Below are positions 7,986 to 15,643 of a stretch of DNA of 32,147 bases, in pieces; the stretch's first letter is position 1; every line of letters starts with the position of its first letter. The stretch lies in the NCBI RefSeq assembly GCF_023806635.1, contig NZ_JAMTDQ010000026.1, forward strand, positions 1 through 32,147, written 5' to 3'. Position numbers and translations under genes: made by a program. Origin of the DNA: Accumulibacter sp. (GTDB lineage Bacteria; Pseudomonadota; Gammaproteobacteria; Burkholderiales; Rhodocyclaceae). A model generated the notes under the pieces. The model did not search any database and was not told the DNA's origin. It saw only the letters and a list, made by a program, of their open reading frames with translations.

Positions 7986-9179
7986 ATGACGACTTCTTGT
8001 GGAAAGCTCCTGACCATGATTTCTTGTTGCGCTCTGATCCAGCCGTCCCTGCTTTGGGCGGACCAGGGCGACGTGATCAACCTGAATGCGAGTGTCTCCG
8101 TTCTCTCGGATGACAACCTCTTCCGGCTGCCGTCGTCGGCCGACCCGAAGTCGGATACGATCACGACGACGACGCTTGGTCTCAATTTCGACAAGGCAAT
8201 CGGTCTGCAGCGTGTCATCGCCAACGTCAACGTGATCGATTACCGCTACCGGCGCAACGATTACCTCGACTTCACCGCACTCAACTACGATGCCAAATGG
8301 TTGTGGGCCGCGGGCACACGCTGGACGGGCGAGCTGGCGTTCCAGCGCAGCCAGTTGCCCAACGATTATGCCAATGACCGCACTCTCGGTCGAAGGAACG
8401 TACAGACCTACGAGCTCAACCGCTTCGAGGCCAATTACTGGTTCCATTCGAGCTGGGCAGCGATCGCCGGGGTGCTGTCGACGAGCCTGGACAATCAGGT
8501 GCAAACCAGTGTCGACGGCGATTATGATGCGGATGGCTACAATTTCGGTCTGCGTTATCTCGGCGCCGCGGGCAACTCGGCGACCGCACGCGTCGTCCAC
8601 CTCGAGGGCAATTACTCGAAGCGGCCCTTCAACAGTGTCTTCCAGTTCGACAACGGTTTCACGCAGGACAACTACCAGCTCGACTTCGCGTGGCGCCTGA
8701 GCGGGCTCAGTCAGTTGCGCGGGCGAGTCGAATATCTCGACCGCCAGTATCAGCATTTTTCGCAGCGGGATTATGCCGGGCTGGCCGGCAATCTGCAGTA
8801 CGCCTATGCGATCAGCGGCAAGAGCACCCTGACGCTGGCCTACATCCGGGCCCTCGAGGCCTATCAGCAGCTCACCACCAGTTATTACGTCCTCGACGAT
8901 GTCGCTTTGTCGGCGCAGTGGCTGGCGACGAACAAGATCACCGTCAATGGTCTGCTCGGTTATGGGCGCCAGGATTACCGTGGTGCGATCGTCCCGCTGC
9001 CGGCTGGCGTCCCGCAACGTGAGGACAAGACCGCACGACTTGCCTTCGATGTCGCCTACCAGGCGGCGCGCTGGCTGCAGTTCAAGGCTGGCGTCACCCT
9101 GCAGAAGCGCGACTCGAATTACGAACTAAATGAGTACCGGGATCGCACCGCTTTCGTGTCGGCCACGCTTCAGTATTAG
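7986..9179 (+). CDS. epsL: EpsL-type outer-membrane beta-barrel of the exopolysaccharide operon
   Basis: A 397-residue exported protein with the layout of the EpsL family found in exosortase-B exopolysaccharide operons. The start at 7986 gives a clean signal peptide (MTTSCGKLLTMISCCALIQP, cleavage probably after SLLWA). The frame is open back to 7803, but that stretch is not signal-like. The mature part alternates polar and aromatic residues in repeated strand-like segments (for example NVNVIDYRYRRNDYLDFTAL) and ends in the aromatic motif ATLQY. This is the kind of C-terminal signal recognised by the barrel assembly machinery. It is probably the outer-membrane pore or scaffold through which the polymer leaves. 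It opens the plus-strand operon. The function is inferred from family and context. Confidence 0.82.
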   Translation: MTTSCGKLLTMISCCALIQPSLLWADQGDVINLNASVSVLSDDNLFRLPSSADPKSDTITTTTLGLNFDKAIGLQRVIANVNVIDYRYRRNDYLDFTALNYDAKWLWAAGTRWTGELAFQRSQLPNDYANDRTLGRRNVQTYELNRFEANYWFHSSWAAIAGVLSTSLDNQVQTSVDGDYDADGYNFGLRYLGAAGNSATARVVHLEGNYSKRPFNSVFQFDNGFTQDNYQLDFAWRLSGLSQLRGRVEYLDRQYQHFSQRDYAGLAGNLQYAYAISGKSTLTLAYIRALEAYQQLTTSYYVLDDVALSAQWLATNKITVNGLLGYGRQDYRGAIVPLPAGVPQREDKTARLAFDVAYQAARWLQFKAGVTLQKRDSNYELNEYRDRTAFVSATLQY

Positions 9180-9211
9180 ACGCCAGCCGACACCTTCCAC
9201 CATCAGTTCAG

Positions 9212-9217
9212 AAAGGA
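9212..9217 (+). promoter_or_regulatory. Ribosome binding site that favours the GTG start of epsD
   Basis: AAAGGA ends directly on the first base of the ATG at 9217, leaving no room for initiation there. It lies five bases before the in-frame GTG at 9223, an ideal spacing. The GTG is therefore the more likely start. Confidence 0.5.
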
Positions 9218-9222
9218 TGCAC

Positions 9223-10140
9223 GTGAACGCCCCGAAAACGATCCTCACCCTGCTTGTCTCGGCGCTCGCCATCACGGCCTGCGGCGGCGGTTCATCGGAG
9301 AAGAAGCCGGCCACACAGGTGGCGGCGAAGGTCAATGGCGGCGAGGTCTCGGTGCACCAGATCAATTTCATCCTGCAGCGCACGCCTTCGATCCCTGCGG
9401 ACCAGGTTGATGGCGCCAGACGGCAGGTCCTTGAAGGGTTGATCGACCAGGAACTGGCGGTGCAACAGGCCGTCGAGATGAAACTCGATCGTACACCGAA
9501 CGTCATGCAGATGCTCGAGGCCTCTCGCCGCGAGGTCCTGGCGCGCGCCTACCTGGAGCAGGCCGGTGGCGGCGGCGTCAAGCCATCGGCGACCGAAATC
9601 CGGGCTTACTACAACGACCATCCCGAGCTCTTCGCCAAGCGCAAGGTCTATCGGCTGGAAGAGATCAACTTTGCCGGCACACCGGAACTCGTCGGCAGGG
9701 TGAAGGAACAGCTGGCCAGGGGCAAGAGCTCGGCAGAAGTTCTGGCCGCGCTGCGCACCGACGGTGTCGCCGTCAGCGGCGGCGTCGCGGTCAAGGCCGC
9801 CGAGCAGATTTCCCTGGACGCGCTGCCACGACTGGCGGCGGCGAAGGAGGGGCAGCCGCAGCTCTTCGAGGACGCCGGCAAGGCGGCGATCGTCACCGTG
9901 CTGGCGACGAAGCCCGATCCGATGGACGAAGGCAAGGCGCCGTCCTACATCGAAAGCTACCTGATCAACAAGCAGAAGGCCGATCGCGCGACCGAAGCGA
10001 TGAAGCAATTGCGGGCCAAGGCGAAGATCGAGTATGCCGGAGACTTCGCCGGCAGCAAGCCGGCCGCGCCGGTGGCCGAGAAGGCGGCGCCAACCGCCAG
10101 CGAAGCCGTGATCAACAAGGGCGTTGCCGGCCTCAAGTGA
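9223..10140 (+). CDS. epsD: EpsD-family peptidyl-prolyl cis-trans isomerase, lipoprotein
   Basis: A 305-residue SurA/PrsA-like protein of the EpsD family. The N-terminus is a lipoprotein signal: MNAPKTILTLLVSALAITAC, with the lipobox ITAC and a following GGGSS linker. A SurA-N-like helical region follows, with VAAKVNGGEVSVHQINFILQ, and then RRQVLEGLIDQELAVQQAVE. Next comes a diverged parvulin-type region (about residues 120-240) containing YYNDHPELFAKRKVYRLEEI. The tail is alanine- and lysine-rich. It is expected to be anchored in the periplasm and to help fold or insert exopolysaccharide export proteins, perhaps the EpsL barrel encoded just upstream. The start is GTG 9223 by ribosome-binding-site spacing; ATG 9217 is the alternative and adds two residues. 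Catalytic isomerase activity is not certain because the parvulin region is diverged. Confidence 0.85.
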   Translation: MNAPKTILTLLVSALAITACGGGSSEKKPATQVAAKVNGGEVSVHQINFILQRTPSIPADQVDGARRQVLEGLIDQELAVQQAVEMKLDRTPNVMQMLEASRREVLARAYLEQAGGGGVKPSATEIRAYYNDHPELFAKRKVYRLEEINFAGTPELVGRVKEQLARGKSSAEVLAALRTDGVAVSGGVAVKAAEQISLDALPRLAAAKEGQPQLFEDAGKAAIVTVLATKPDPMDEGKAPSYIESYLINKQKADRATEAMKQLRAKAKIEYAGDFAGSKPAAPVAEKAAPTASEAVINKGVAGLK

Positions 10141-10154
10141 GAAGCGAGAGAACC

Positions 10155-10967
10155 ATGAACCATGGCATGAAACTGCTGCTGGGGATTCTGTTGGCGCTGC
10201 AGTTGCTGGTCGCGGCGCCGGCGCGGGCGCAGGACCGTGCCCCCGATTATCGCCTCGGGGCCGGCGACGCGATCAGGATCAGCGTTTTCCAGAACCCGGA
10301 CCTGACCGTCGAGACACGCGTTGCCGACAGCGGCATCATCACCTATCCGCTGATCGGCTCCGTCCAGCTTGGCGGCAACACGATTCCCGAAGCGGAGAAG
10401 GCGATTGCAGACAAACTGCGCGAAGGCGGGTTCGTCCAGAAGCCGCAGGTCAACATCCTGCTCACCCAGGTCCGCGGCAATCAGGTGTCGGTCCTCGGCA
10501 TGGTCAGCCGCCCTGGCCGCTACCCGATCGAGACCGGCAACACGCGTCTCTCCGACATGCTGGCAACGGCCGGCGGCGCGGTTGCGGGCGGTTCCGACGT
10601 CGTCATCCTGTCGGGAATCCGGGAAGGCAAGCCGTTTCGCCGCGAGATCGATGTGCCCGCGCTGTTCGGCCCCGAGCGCAGCAACGAGGATGTCCTCGTC
10701 GCCGGTGGCGACGTGATCTACGTCCATCGCGCACCGGTCTTCTACATCTACGGCGAGGTACAGCGGCCCGGTCCCTACCGCATCGAGCGCGACATGACCG
10801 TGCTGCAGGCGCTGGTTCAGGGCGGTGGCCTGACGCTTCGTGGCACCGAGCGCAGCATGCGCATCCATCGCCGCGGAGCCGATGGCAGAGTCACCGAGAT
10901 CGCTCCCGAAAAATCCGATCTGGTGCGCGCCGACGACGTCATCCAGGTGCAGGAAAGCCTCTTCTGA
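10155..10967 (+). CDS. epsE: EpsE-type polysaccharide export protein (OPX/Wza family)
   Basis: A 270-residue periplasmic polysaccharide export protein. The signal peptide MKLLLGILLALQLLVAAPAR ends at ARA-Q, with no lipobox cysteine. The export (PES) domain begins DYRLGAGDAIRISVFQNPDL at about residue 31 and extends to VNILLTQVRGNQV. Two SLBB beta-grasp repeats follow, recognisable by SVLGMVSRPGRYPIETGNTR and FYIYGEVQRPGPYRIERDMT, each leading into an L-x-A-GG segment. There is no C-terminal amphipathic membrane helix like that of Wza, so this short form probably needs a separate outer-membrane pore, for which EpsL is the obvious candidate. The start at 10155 (MNHGMK) has GAGAG upstream; a GTG at 10137 overlapping the epsD stop is possible but gives a less signal-like N-terminus. 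Confidence 0.9.
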   Translation: MNHGMKLLLGILLALQLLVAAPARAQDRAPDYRLGAGDAIRISVFQNPDLTVETRVADSGIITYPLIGSVQLGGNTIPEAEKAIADKLREGGFVQKPQVNILLTQVRGNQVSVLGMVSRPGRYPIETGNTRLSDMLATAGGAVAGGSDVVILSGIREGKPFRREIDVPALFGPERSNEDVLVAGGDVIYVHRAPVFYIYGEVQRPGPYRIERDMTVLQALVQGGGLTLRGTERSMRIHRRGADGRVTEIAPEKSDLVRADDVIQVQESLF

Positions 10968-10992
10968 TCTCACCGGCGAGCAAGAGAAATCC

Positions 10993-12432
10993 ATGACGCT
11001 GCAACAATTTTTTCTGATTCTCTGGGCGCGCCGCCGGTTGGCTCTGGCGGTTCTAGGCCTGACGGTCATGACGACGCTGATCGTCAGCCTGTTGCTGCCG
11101 AAGCAGTACAAGGCCACGACGGCGGTGGTCGTCGATGTCAAGTCGCCCGATCCGATCGCCGGCATGGTGCTGCCGGGGATGATGGCACCGGGCTACATGG
11201 CGACCCAGGTCGACATCGTGAACAGCGACCGGACCGCGCAAAGGGTGGTGAAATTGTTGCGCATGGATGAGAGTCCACTGATCCAGGAGCAGTGGCTCGA
11301 GGACACCGATGGCAAGGGCCGGATCACCGACTGGCTCGCCGAGTTGCTGCAGAAGAAGCTTGATGTGAAGCCCTCGCGCGAGAGCAACGTCATCAACATC
11401 GGCTTTGCCGGTCAGGACCCGGCCTTCGCGGCGACGGTGGCGAACGCCTTCGCCCAGGCGTACATCGACACGACGATCGAGCTGCGCGTCGAGCCCGCAA
11501 AGCAGTACGCCGCCTGGTTCGACGGTCAGGTGAAGGCGCAGCGCGAGCGCCTCGAGGCTGCGCAGAAGGCGTTGTCCGACTTCCAGCAGGAAAGCGGCAT
11601 CATCGCCACCGATGAGCGACTGGACTACGAGATGCAGAAGTACAACGAGCTCTCGTCACAGCTCACGCAAGCCGAGTCACAGGGAGCGGATTCTGCCAGC
11701 AAGCAGAAGTTCGGCAGCTCGGACACGCTGCAGGAAGTGATGACGAATCCGTTGATCAACCAGCTCAAGGCCGACGTCGCGCGCCTCGAGTCGCGGCTCA
11801 AGGAGCTCTCGGGCAACCTCGGCGAGAACCATCCGCAATACCAGCGCACCCTGGCCGAGGTCAACGAGCTCAAGGCGCGCCTGAAGAGCGAGACGGTGAA
11901 GGTCACCAGCTCGATCGGTACGGCCGGTCGGGTCAGCCAGGCAAAGGAGGTCGAGCTGCAGGCGGCGATCGAGGCGCAACGGAAAAAGGTGCTCGACCTG
12001 AAGAAACAGCGTGACGAGATCAGCGTGCTGGCGCGCGAGGTGGAAACGGCACAACGCGGTTTCGACGCGATCGGCCAACGGATGACGCAGAGCAAGCTCG
12101 AGTCGCAGTCACTGCAGACGAACGTTGCCGTGCTCACCCCGGCTTCGGAGCCGCTCAAACCGTCCAGCCCGAGGATCGTTCTCAACCTGCTGGTGTCGAT
12201 CTTTCTCGGCACCCTGCTCGGCGTCGGAGCGGCGCTCGCTCTCGAGCTGGCTCAACGGCCTGTGCGCTCGGCCGACGATCTCGTCCTGATGCTCGACGTC
12301 CCGGTCCTGGTCACTCTCGAGTCGAGCAAGCCCCCCGCTGCCGGGACGTGGCAGCGGCGATTCTGGCGCAGCCTGTCGCTGCGCAAGGGTAGGACGGATG
12401 CTCGACTGCAAGTCGCGGAGGTGGGACGATGA
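10993..12432 (+). CDS. epsF: EpsF-type chain-length determinant (Wzz domain, inner membrane)
   Basis: A 479-residue polysaccharide co-polymerase. An N-terminal transmembrane helix (about residues 14-36, after MTLQQFFLILWARRR) leads into a Wzz domain with YKATTAVVVDVKSPDP. A long, charged coiled-coil region spans about residues 165-390. The second membrane helix near residues 395-420 follows the proline-containing segment PASEPLKPSSPRIVLNLLVS. The cytoplasmic tail is about 60 residues and basic. Such proteins sit in the inner membrane, project into the periplasm and control polymer length together with a cytoplasmic kinase-like partner, here epsG. The epsG start overlaps the epsF stop as ATGA, supporting a stoichiometric pair. 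The upstream open frame to 10840 is a shadow of epsE. Confidence 0.9.
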   Translation: MTLQQFFLILWARRRLALAVLGLTVMTTLIVSLLLPKQYKATTAVVVDVKSPDPIAGMVLPGMMAPGYMATQVDIVNSDRTAQRVVKLLRMDESPLIQEQWLEDTDGKGRITDWLAELLQKKLDVKPSRESNVINIGFAGQDPAFAATVANAFAQAYIDTTIELRVEPAKQYAAWFDGQVKAQRERLEAAQKALSDFQQESGIIATDERLDYEMQKYNELSSQLTQAESQGADSASKQKFGSSDTLQEVMTNPLINQLKADVARLESRLKELSGNLGENHPQYQRTLAEVNELKARLKSETVKVTSSIGTAGRVSQAKEVELQAAIEAQRKKVLDLKKQRDEISVLAREVETAQRGFDAIGQRMTQSKLESQSLQTNVAVLTPASEPLKPSSPRIVLNLLVSIFLGTLLGVGAALALELAQRPVRSADDLVLMLDVPVLVTLESSKPPAAGTWQRRFWRSLSLRKGRTDARLQVAEVGR

Positions 12433-13298
12433 ACCTGATGATCCAGAAGATCCCGGCGGAACCGGGGCCGTCGATCGGCGCGATTCTGATCGACAGCGGT
12501 AGACTGACGCCCGAAGCGGCCGAGCTCGTGCTCGATCGCCAGAAGACAGAGGGAATCCGCTTTGGCGCCGCTGGCGTCGCACTCGGCCTGATCTGCGAGG
12601 AAGACATACAGCAGGCGCTCGCGCGCCAGTATGGCTATCCTTTCCTGGCTCCCGGCGACGACTCGGTCAGCGAGGAAGTCGTCGCCGCGTTCAGGCCGTT
12701 CAGCCCGATCGTCGAGCAACTCCGCGCGCTGCGCAGCCAGCTCATGATGCGCTGGCTGGATGCGCGGTCTGGGCGCAGGGCTCTCGCCGTCGTCAGCCCC
12801 GACACCGGCGAGGGACGCAGTTTCATCGCCGCGAACCTGGCGGTCGTCTTCTCTCAACTGGGTCAGCGCACGCTGCTCGTCGACGCCGACCTGCGCAGAC
12901 CGCGCCAACACGGATTGTTCCGGTTGCCGAACCGGCAAGGTCTGTCGAGCGTACTGGCCGGACGGGTCGAGGTCGGTGAGGCGATCACGCGGATCCCGGG
13001 GATGATCGACCTGTCGGTACTCCCCGCTGGGGCTGTGCCGCCCAACCCGCAGGAGTTGCTCTGTCGGCCGCAGTTCGCCGAGCTGATGGCGGGGCTCCAG
13101 ACGCAGCATGAGGTGGTCGTCGTCGACACGCCTGCGGCCGGCGAGAGCGCCGATTACCAGTTTGTTGCGGCGCAATTGGGCGGTGCGCTGGTCGTCGCCC
13201 GGCGCGACGTCAGCCTGATCCGAAACATCCAGTCTCTCGTCTCCTCACTGCAGCAGGGCAACGTGGCCGTCATCGGCACGGTGCTCAACAACGGCTGA
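12429..13298 (+). CDS. epsG: EpsG-type chain-length determinant tyrosine-kinase-like ATPase
   Basis: A 289-residue cytoplasmic BY-kinase/MinD-type ATPase. Residues 14-65 form a helical region with IGAILIDSGRLTPEAAELVL and EEDIQQALARQYGYPFL, resembling the N-terminal domain of type II secretion/MshE ATPases. The P-loop SPDTGEGRSFIAANLA (about 118-133) has arginine where the canonical Walker A lysine would be. The Walker A' LLVDADLRRPRQHGL and Walker B VVVVDTPA are in place. There is no tyrosine-rich C-terminal tail; the protein ends GTVLNNG. It overlaps epsF by four bases and is expected to work on or with EpsF. From memory the GEGRS form occurs in other EpsG proteins, so the arginine may be a family trait rather than a defect; kinase activity should not be assumed. 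Confidence 0.88.
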   Translation: MNLMIQKIPAEPGPSIGAILIDSGRLTPEAAELVLDRQKTEGIRFGAAGVALGLICEEDIQQALARQYGYPFLAPGDDSVSEEVVAAFRPFSPIVEQLRALRSQLMMRWLDARSGRRALAVVSPDTGEGRSFIAANLAVVFSQLGQRTLLVDADLRRPRQHGLFRLPNRQGLSSVLAGRVEVGEAITRIPGMIDLSVLPAGAVPPNPQELLCRPQFAELMAGLQTQHEVVVVDTPAAGESADYQFVAAQLGGALVVARRDVSLIRNIQSLVSSLQQGNVAVIGTVLNNG

Positions 13299-14045
13299 GA
13301 CACGACGCGCAAACGGCAAGGCACGGGCAGCGGCTGAGCGCGTTCGGCTCTTCGGCGCGCCGACCGGGGTGCGTCGTCTGGACGGCTTGCATGGCGACAA
13401 ACGCTCGCCGTGATGCTGGCTCTCGTCGTCCGTCGGCGCAGCGTGCCGATTCGTCAAGCTTGTGGAGACCCCCGACCAGCTTGGCAAGGAGCATGACCAA
13501 GCCATCATTCCTCGCCGCGCGGCATTTCGTCCCGGAGGGCGTGGACCTGATCACCTCGACCAGCCCGGCGATGGCCGGGCGCCAAAAACGTGTTCGGCAA
13601 CGGGGCTTGCGGCTCGCGACGGGATGCCGGTGCGTAATGCTGCCGTCGGCGTGACAGAGACAACGCGTCCGCCACAGCCACGCCAGTAGCCACTGCCCCA
13701 CCAGCGCTCCGGCGGCATCGGCGACGGGATCGTCCCGGCCGGCACTGAAGTCGGGGAATCTGCGCAATACGTCACCGACCGGCGCCGCCTTCGCCCATAG
13801 GATGCGGATTGTCGTATCCGTCGAAAGCCCGTTCGCGCAGACCGCCATGAAGCTGCCCAGTTCCGTCTCCTGCCCCACCGACCGCGCGCTCCCGGAGCAC
13901 CCCCTCCACATGCGCACACGGCAGCGGAATCAACCCCGGCGCAGCCCCTTGCGCGCCGCTCGCGACCTGGCTGGAACCCCGCAACGGCAAGATGATCCGT
14001 GCAGCGATGCGCAGTGCCTCCAGGCGGGCCGGGGATAGATCAACA
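13299..14045. other. 747-bp gap in the eps operon without a credible intact gene
   Basis: This stretch separates epsG from xrtB, genes that normally lie close together. No frame shows a convincing complete protein on either strand; the long open frames are arginine- and proline-rich composition artefacts. Visible content is a perfect 7-bp GC hairpin at 13563-13580 (GCCCGGC, loop GATG, GCCGGGC) with no T-run, and a possible VanZ-like relic on the minus strand at 13672-13860. If epsG and xrtB are still co-transcribed, the transcript must pass through this stretch. Otherwise xrtB needs its own promoter, which I could not identify. Confidence 0.6.
13672..13860 (-). pseudogene. Possible VanZ-like gene relic
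   Basis: On the minus strand, residues reading FSAGRDDPVADAAGALVG then QWLLAWLW resemble the C-terminal end of VanZ-family membrane proteins. Those typically have an R-x-x-x-x-x-D turn, a DxxGxxxG helix and a final hydrophobic stretch. Upstream in the same frame LGSFMAVCAN could be a decayed form of the conserved L-x-H-F-x-x-Y segment. No plausible start and no continuous VanZ domain is present. VanZ-like genes are common in exopolysaccharide loci, which makes a relic reasonable, but the match is short and made by eye. Confidence 0.3.
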
Positions 14046-14954
14046 ATGGCGATGGGCACTCCGCTGAACATCAACACCAGGGAAGCGCAGTGGCTGGCGT
14101 GGTTGCCGATCATCGCCGGCCTGGCCGCAATGTACGTGCCCAGCTTCGCCGATCTCATGCGCGGCATCTGGTCGACCGACCAGCAGGCGCACGGGCCGAT
14201 CGTCTTCGCCATCGCCTGCTGGCTCGCGTATCGCAAGTGGCCGGCGATGTGGCAAGTCAGCGAACGGCAGCCCCCCTCCGCCTGGGGCTGGCCGATCGTT
14301 GTGTTGGCGCTCCTTCTTTACTCAATCGGCCGCTCGCAGGATATCCTGCTCTTCGAGATCGGCTCGCTGATCTGGGCGCTCGCCGGCATCCTGCTGCTGA
14401 CGCGCGGCAGCGCGGCGCTGAAGGCGCAGTGGTTCGCGCTGTTCTTCATGCTGTTCATGATTCCCTTGCCGGGCGTGGTCGTCGACACCGTCACCATGCC
14501 GATGAAGATGGCCGTTTCCTATGTCGCTGAGCACATCCTCTATGCCGTCGGTTATCCGATCGCACGCACCGGCGTCATTCTGCAGATCGGCCACTACAAG
14601 CTGCTGGTGGCCGACGCCTGCGCCGGTCTCCACACCCTCTTCACGCTCGAAGCGCTGGGCCTCCTCTACCTCAATATCGTCCGCCGCGACTCGCTGGTGC
14701 GCAATGTCACGCTGGCCATCCTGGTCGTGCCGATCTCATTCACTGCCAACGTCATCCGCGTCATGGTGCTCACCCTCATCACCTACCACTTCGGCGACGA
14801 GGCTGGGCAGGGCTTCCTGCATGGCTTCGCCGGCATGGTGCTGTTCCTCACAGCGCTGTTGCTGATCATCGCAGTTGACTCGGTCATTCAGTGGGGCGTC
14901 CGGCGTCTCGAAGAACGCGGTATCGTCAAACCCAGGGCGGTGGCCAGGGGATGA
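14046..14954 (+). CDS. xrtB: Exosortase B (XrtB)
   Basis: A 302-residue polytopic inner-membrane protein of the exosortase family, the transpeptidase-like enzymes proposed to process PEP-CTERM proteins. All three catalytic positions are seen: Cys192 in LLVADACAGLHTLFTLEALG, Arg238 in TANVIRVMVLTL, and His259 in GFLHGFAGMVLF. About eight hydrophobic helices are present. The start at 14046 (MAMGTPLN) is taken with GGGGA ten bases upstream; ATG 14052 is an alternative, and the longer frame from 13992 is arginine-rich and unlikely. The B subtype is inferred from the neighbouring EpsL, EpsD-G and EpsI types. The xrtB stop overlaps the epsI start as ATGA. Confidence 0.92.
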   Translation: MAMGTPLNINTREAQWLAWLPIIAGLAAMYVPSFADLMRGIWSTDQQAHGPIVFAIACWLAYRKWPAMWQVSERQPPSAWGWPIVVLALLLYSIGRSQDILLFEIGSLIWALAGILLLTRGSAALKAQWFALFFMLFMIPLPGVVVDTVTMPMKMAVSYVAEHILYAVGYPIARTGVILQIGHYKLLVADACAGLHTLFTLEALGLLYLNIVRRDSLVRNVTLAILVVPISFTANVIRVMVLTLITYHFGDEAGQGFLHGFAGMVLFLTALLLIIAVDSVIQWGVRRLEERGIVKPRAVARG

Positions 14955-15640
14955 AGCTCCCGCTGCGCAACCTCATCCTGATGATGATGATGGTCGCCGC
15001 ATCCGGCATGGCCATTGCGCTGAAGCCGACGAAGAAGATCGCGGACCAGGGGCCGAAGGTCGAACTCGAGACGCTGATCCCCACGAGCTTTGGCGAATGG
15101 CGGCAGGACATCGCCAGCGTGACGCAGGCGGTCGACCCGCAGCAGAAGGAGATGCTCGAGAAGATCTACAACCAGACCCTCTCACGCACCTACGTCAATG
15201 CGCAGGGCTACCGCATCATGCTCGCCGTGGCCTACGGCGGCGACCAAGGCGATGCGATGCAGGTGCACAAGCCGGAGGTCTGCTACCCGGCGCAGGGCTT
15301 CACCCTTCACGGCAAGCACGCTGACACGCTGCAGGTGCGCGGCGGCGATCTGCCGATCACCCGAGTTTCCACCTCGCTCGGTAACCGCAACGAACCCGTG
15401 ACCTACTGGATCACCATCGGAGATACGGTGATCAAGAGCGGCGGCATCGAGAAGAAGCTGGTCGAGATGAGCTACGGCCTTTCCGGCAAGGTACCGGACG
15501 GCATGCTGGTGCGCGTGTCCTCGATCGACCCCGACAAGGCCAGTGCATACCAGATGCACGACCGATTTTCCAAACAGATGTTGGGAGGCATCGCCCCTGA
15601 GGCACGCTGGCGGCTCGCCGGAAAACTCGGAAGTGAGTGA
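14951..15640 (+). CDS. epsI: EpsI-family exosortase-associated protein
   Basis: A 229-residue protein of the EpsI family, which accompanies exosortases and in some species is fused to them. An N-terminal hydrophobic segment (about residues 6-24, LILMMMMVAASGMAIAL) acts as signal or anchor and places the rest in the periplasm. The family core is YRIMLAVAYGGDQGDAMQVH, then KPEVCYPAQGF with a conserved cysteine at 111. Further along are PVTYWITIGDTVI and LVRVSSIDPDKASAYQ. It overlaps xrtB by four bases, so the two are translated together. The biochemical role is not established. Length is normal for a stand-alone EpsI. Confidence 0.92.
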   Translation: MKLPLRNLILMMMMVAASGMAIALKPTKKIADQGPKVELETLIPTSFGEWRQDIASVTQAVDPQQKEMLEKIYNQTLSRTYVNAQGYRIMLAVAYGGDQGDAMQVHKPEVCYPAQGFTLHGKHADTLQVRGGDLPITRVSTSLGNRNEPVTYWITIGDTVIKSGGIEKKLVEMSYGLSGKVPDGMLVRVSSIDPDKASAYQMHDRFSKQMLGGIAPEARWRLAGKLGSE

Positions 15641-15643
15641 AGC

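Noticed and set aside
7677-9017. A 446-codon minus-strand frame opposite epsL
   Set aside because: No domain or signal features and wholly antisense to a gene with a signal peptide and barrel-like pattern.
13563-13580. A perfect GC hairpin as terminator of epsG
   Set aside because: It is followed by GCCAAAAACG rather than a T-run, and lies 265 bases past the stop; on the minus strand the T-run is on the wrong side.
13285-13917. A 210-codon minus-strand frame filling much of the epsG-xrtB gap
   Set aside because: Apart from the short VanZ-like piece it has no consistent hydrophobic or domain pattern and no ribosome site, so it is not called as an intact gene.
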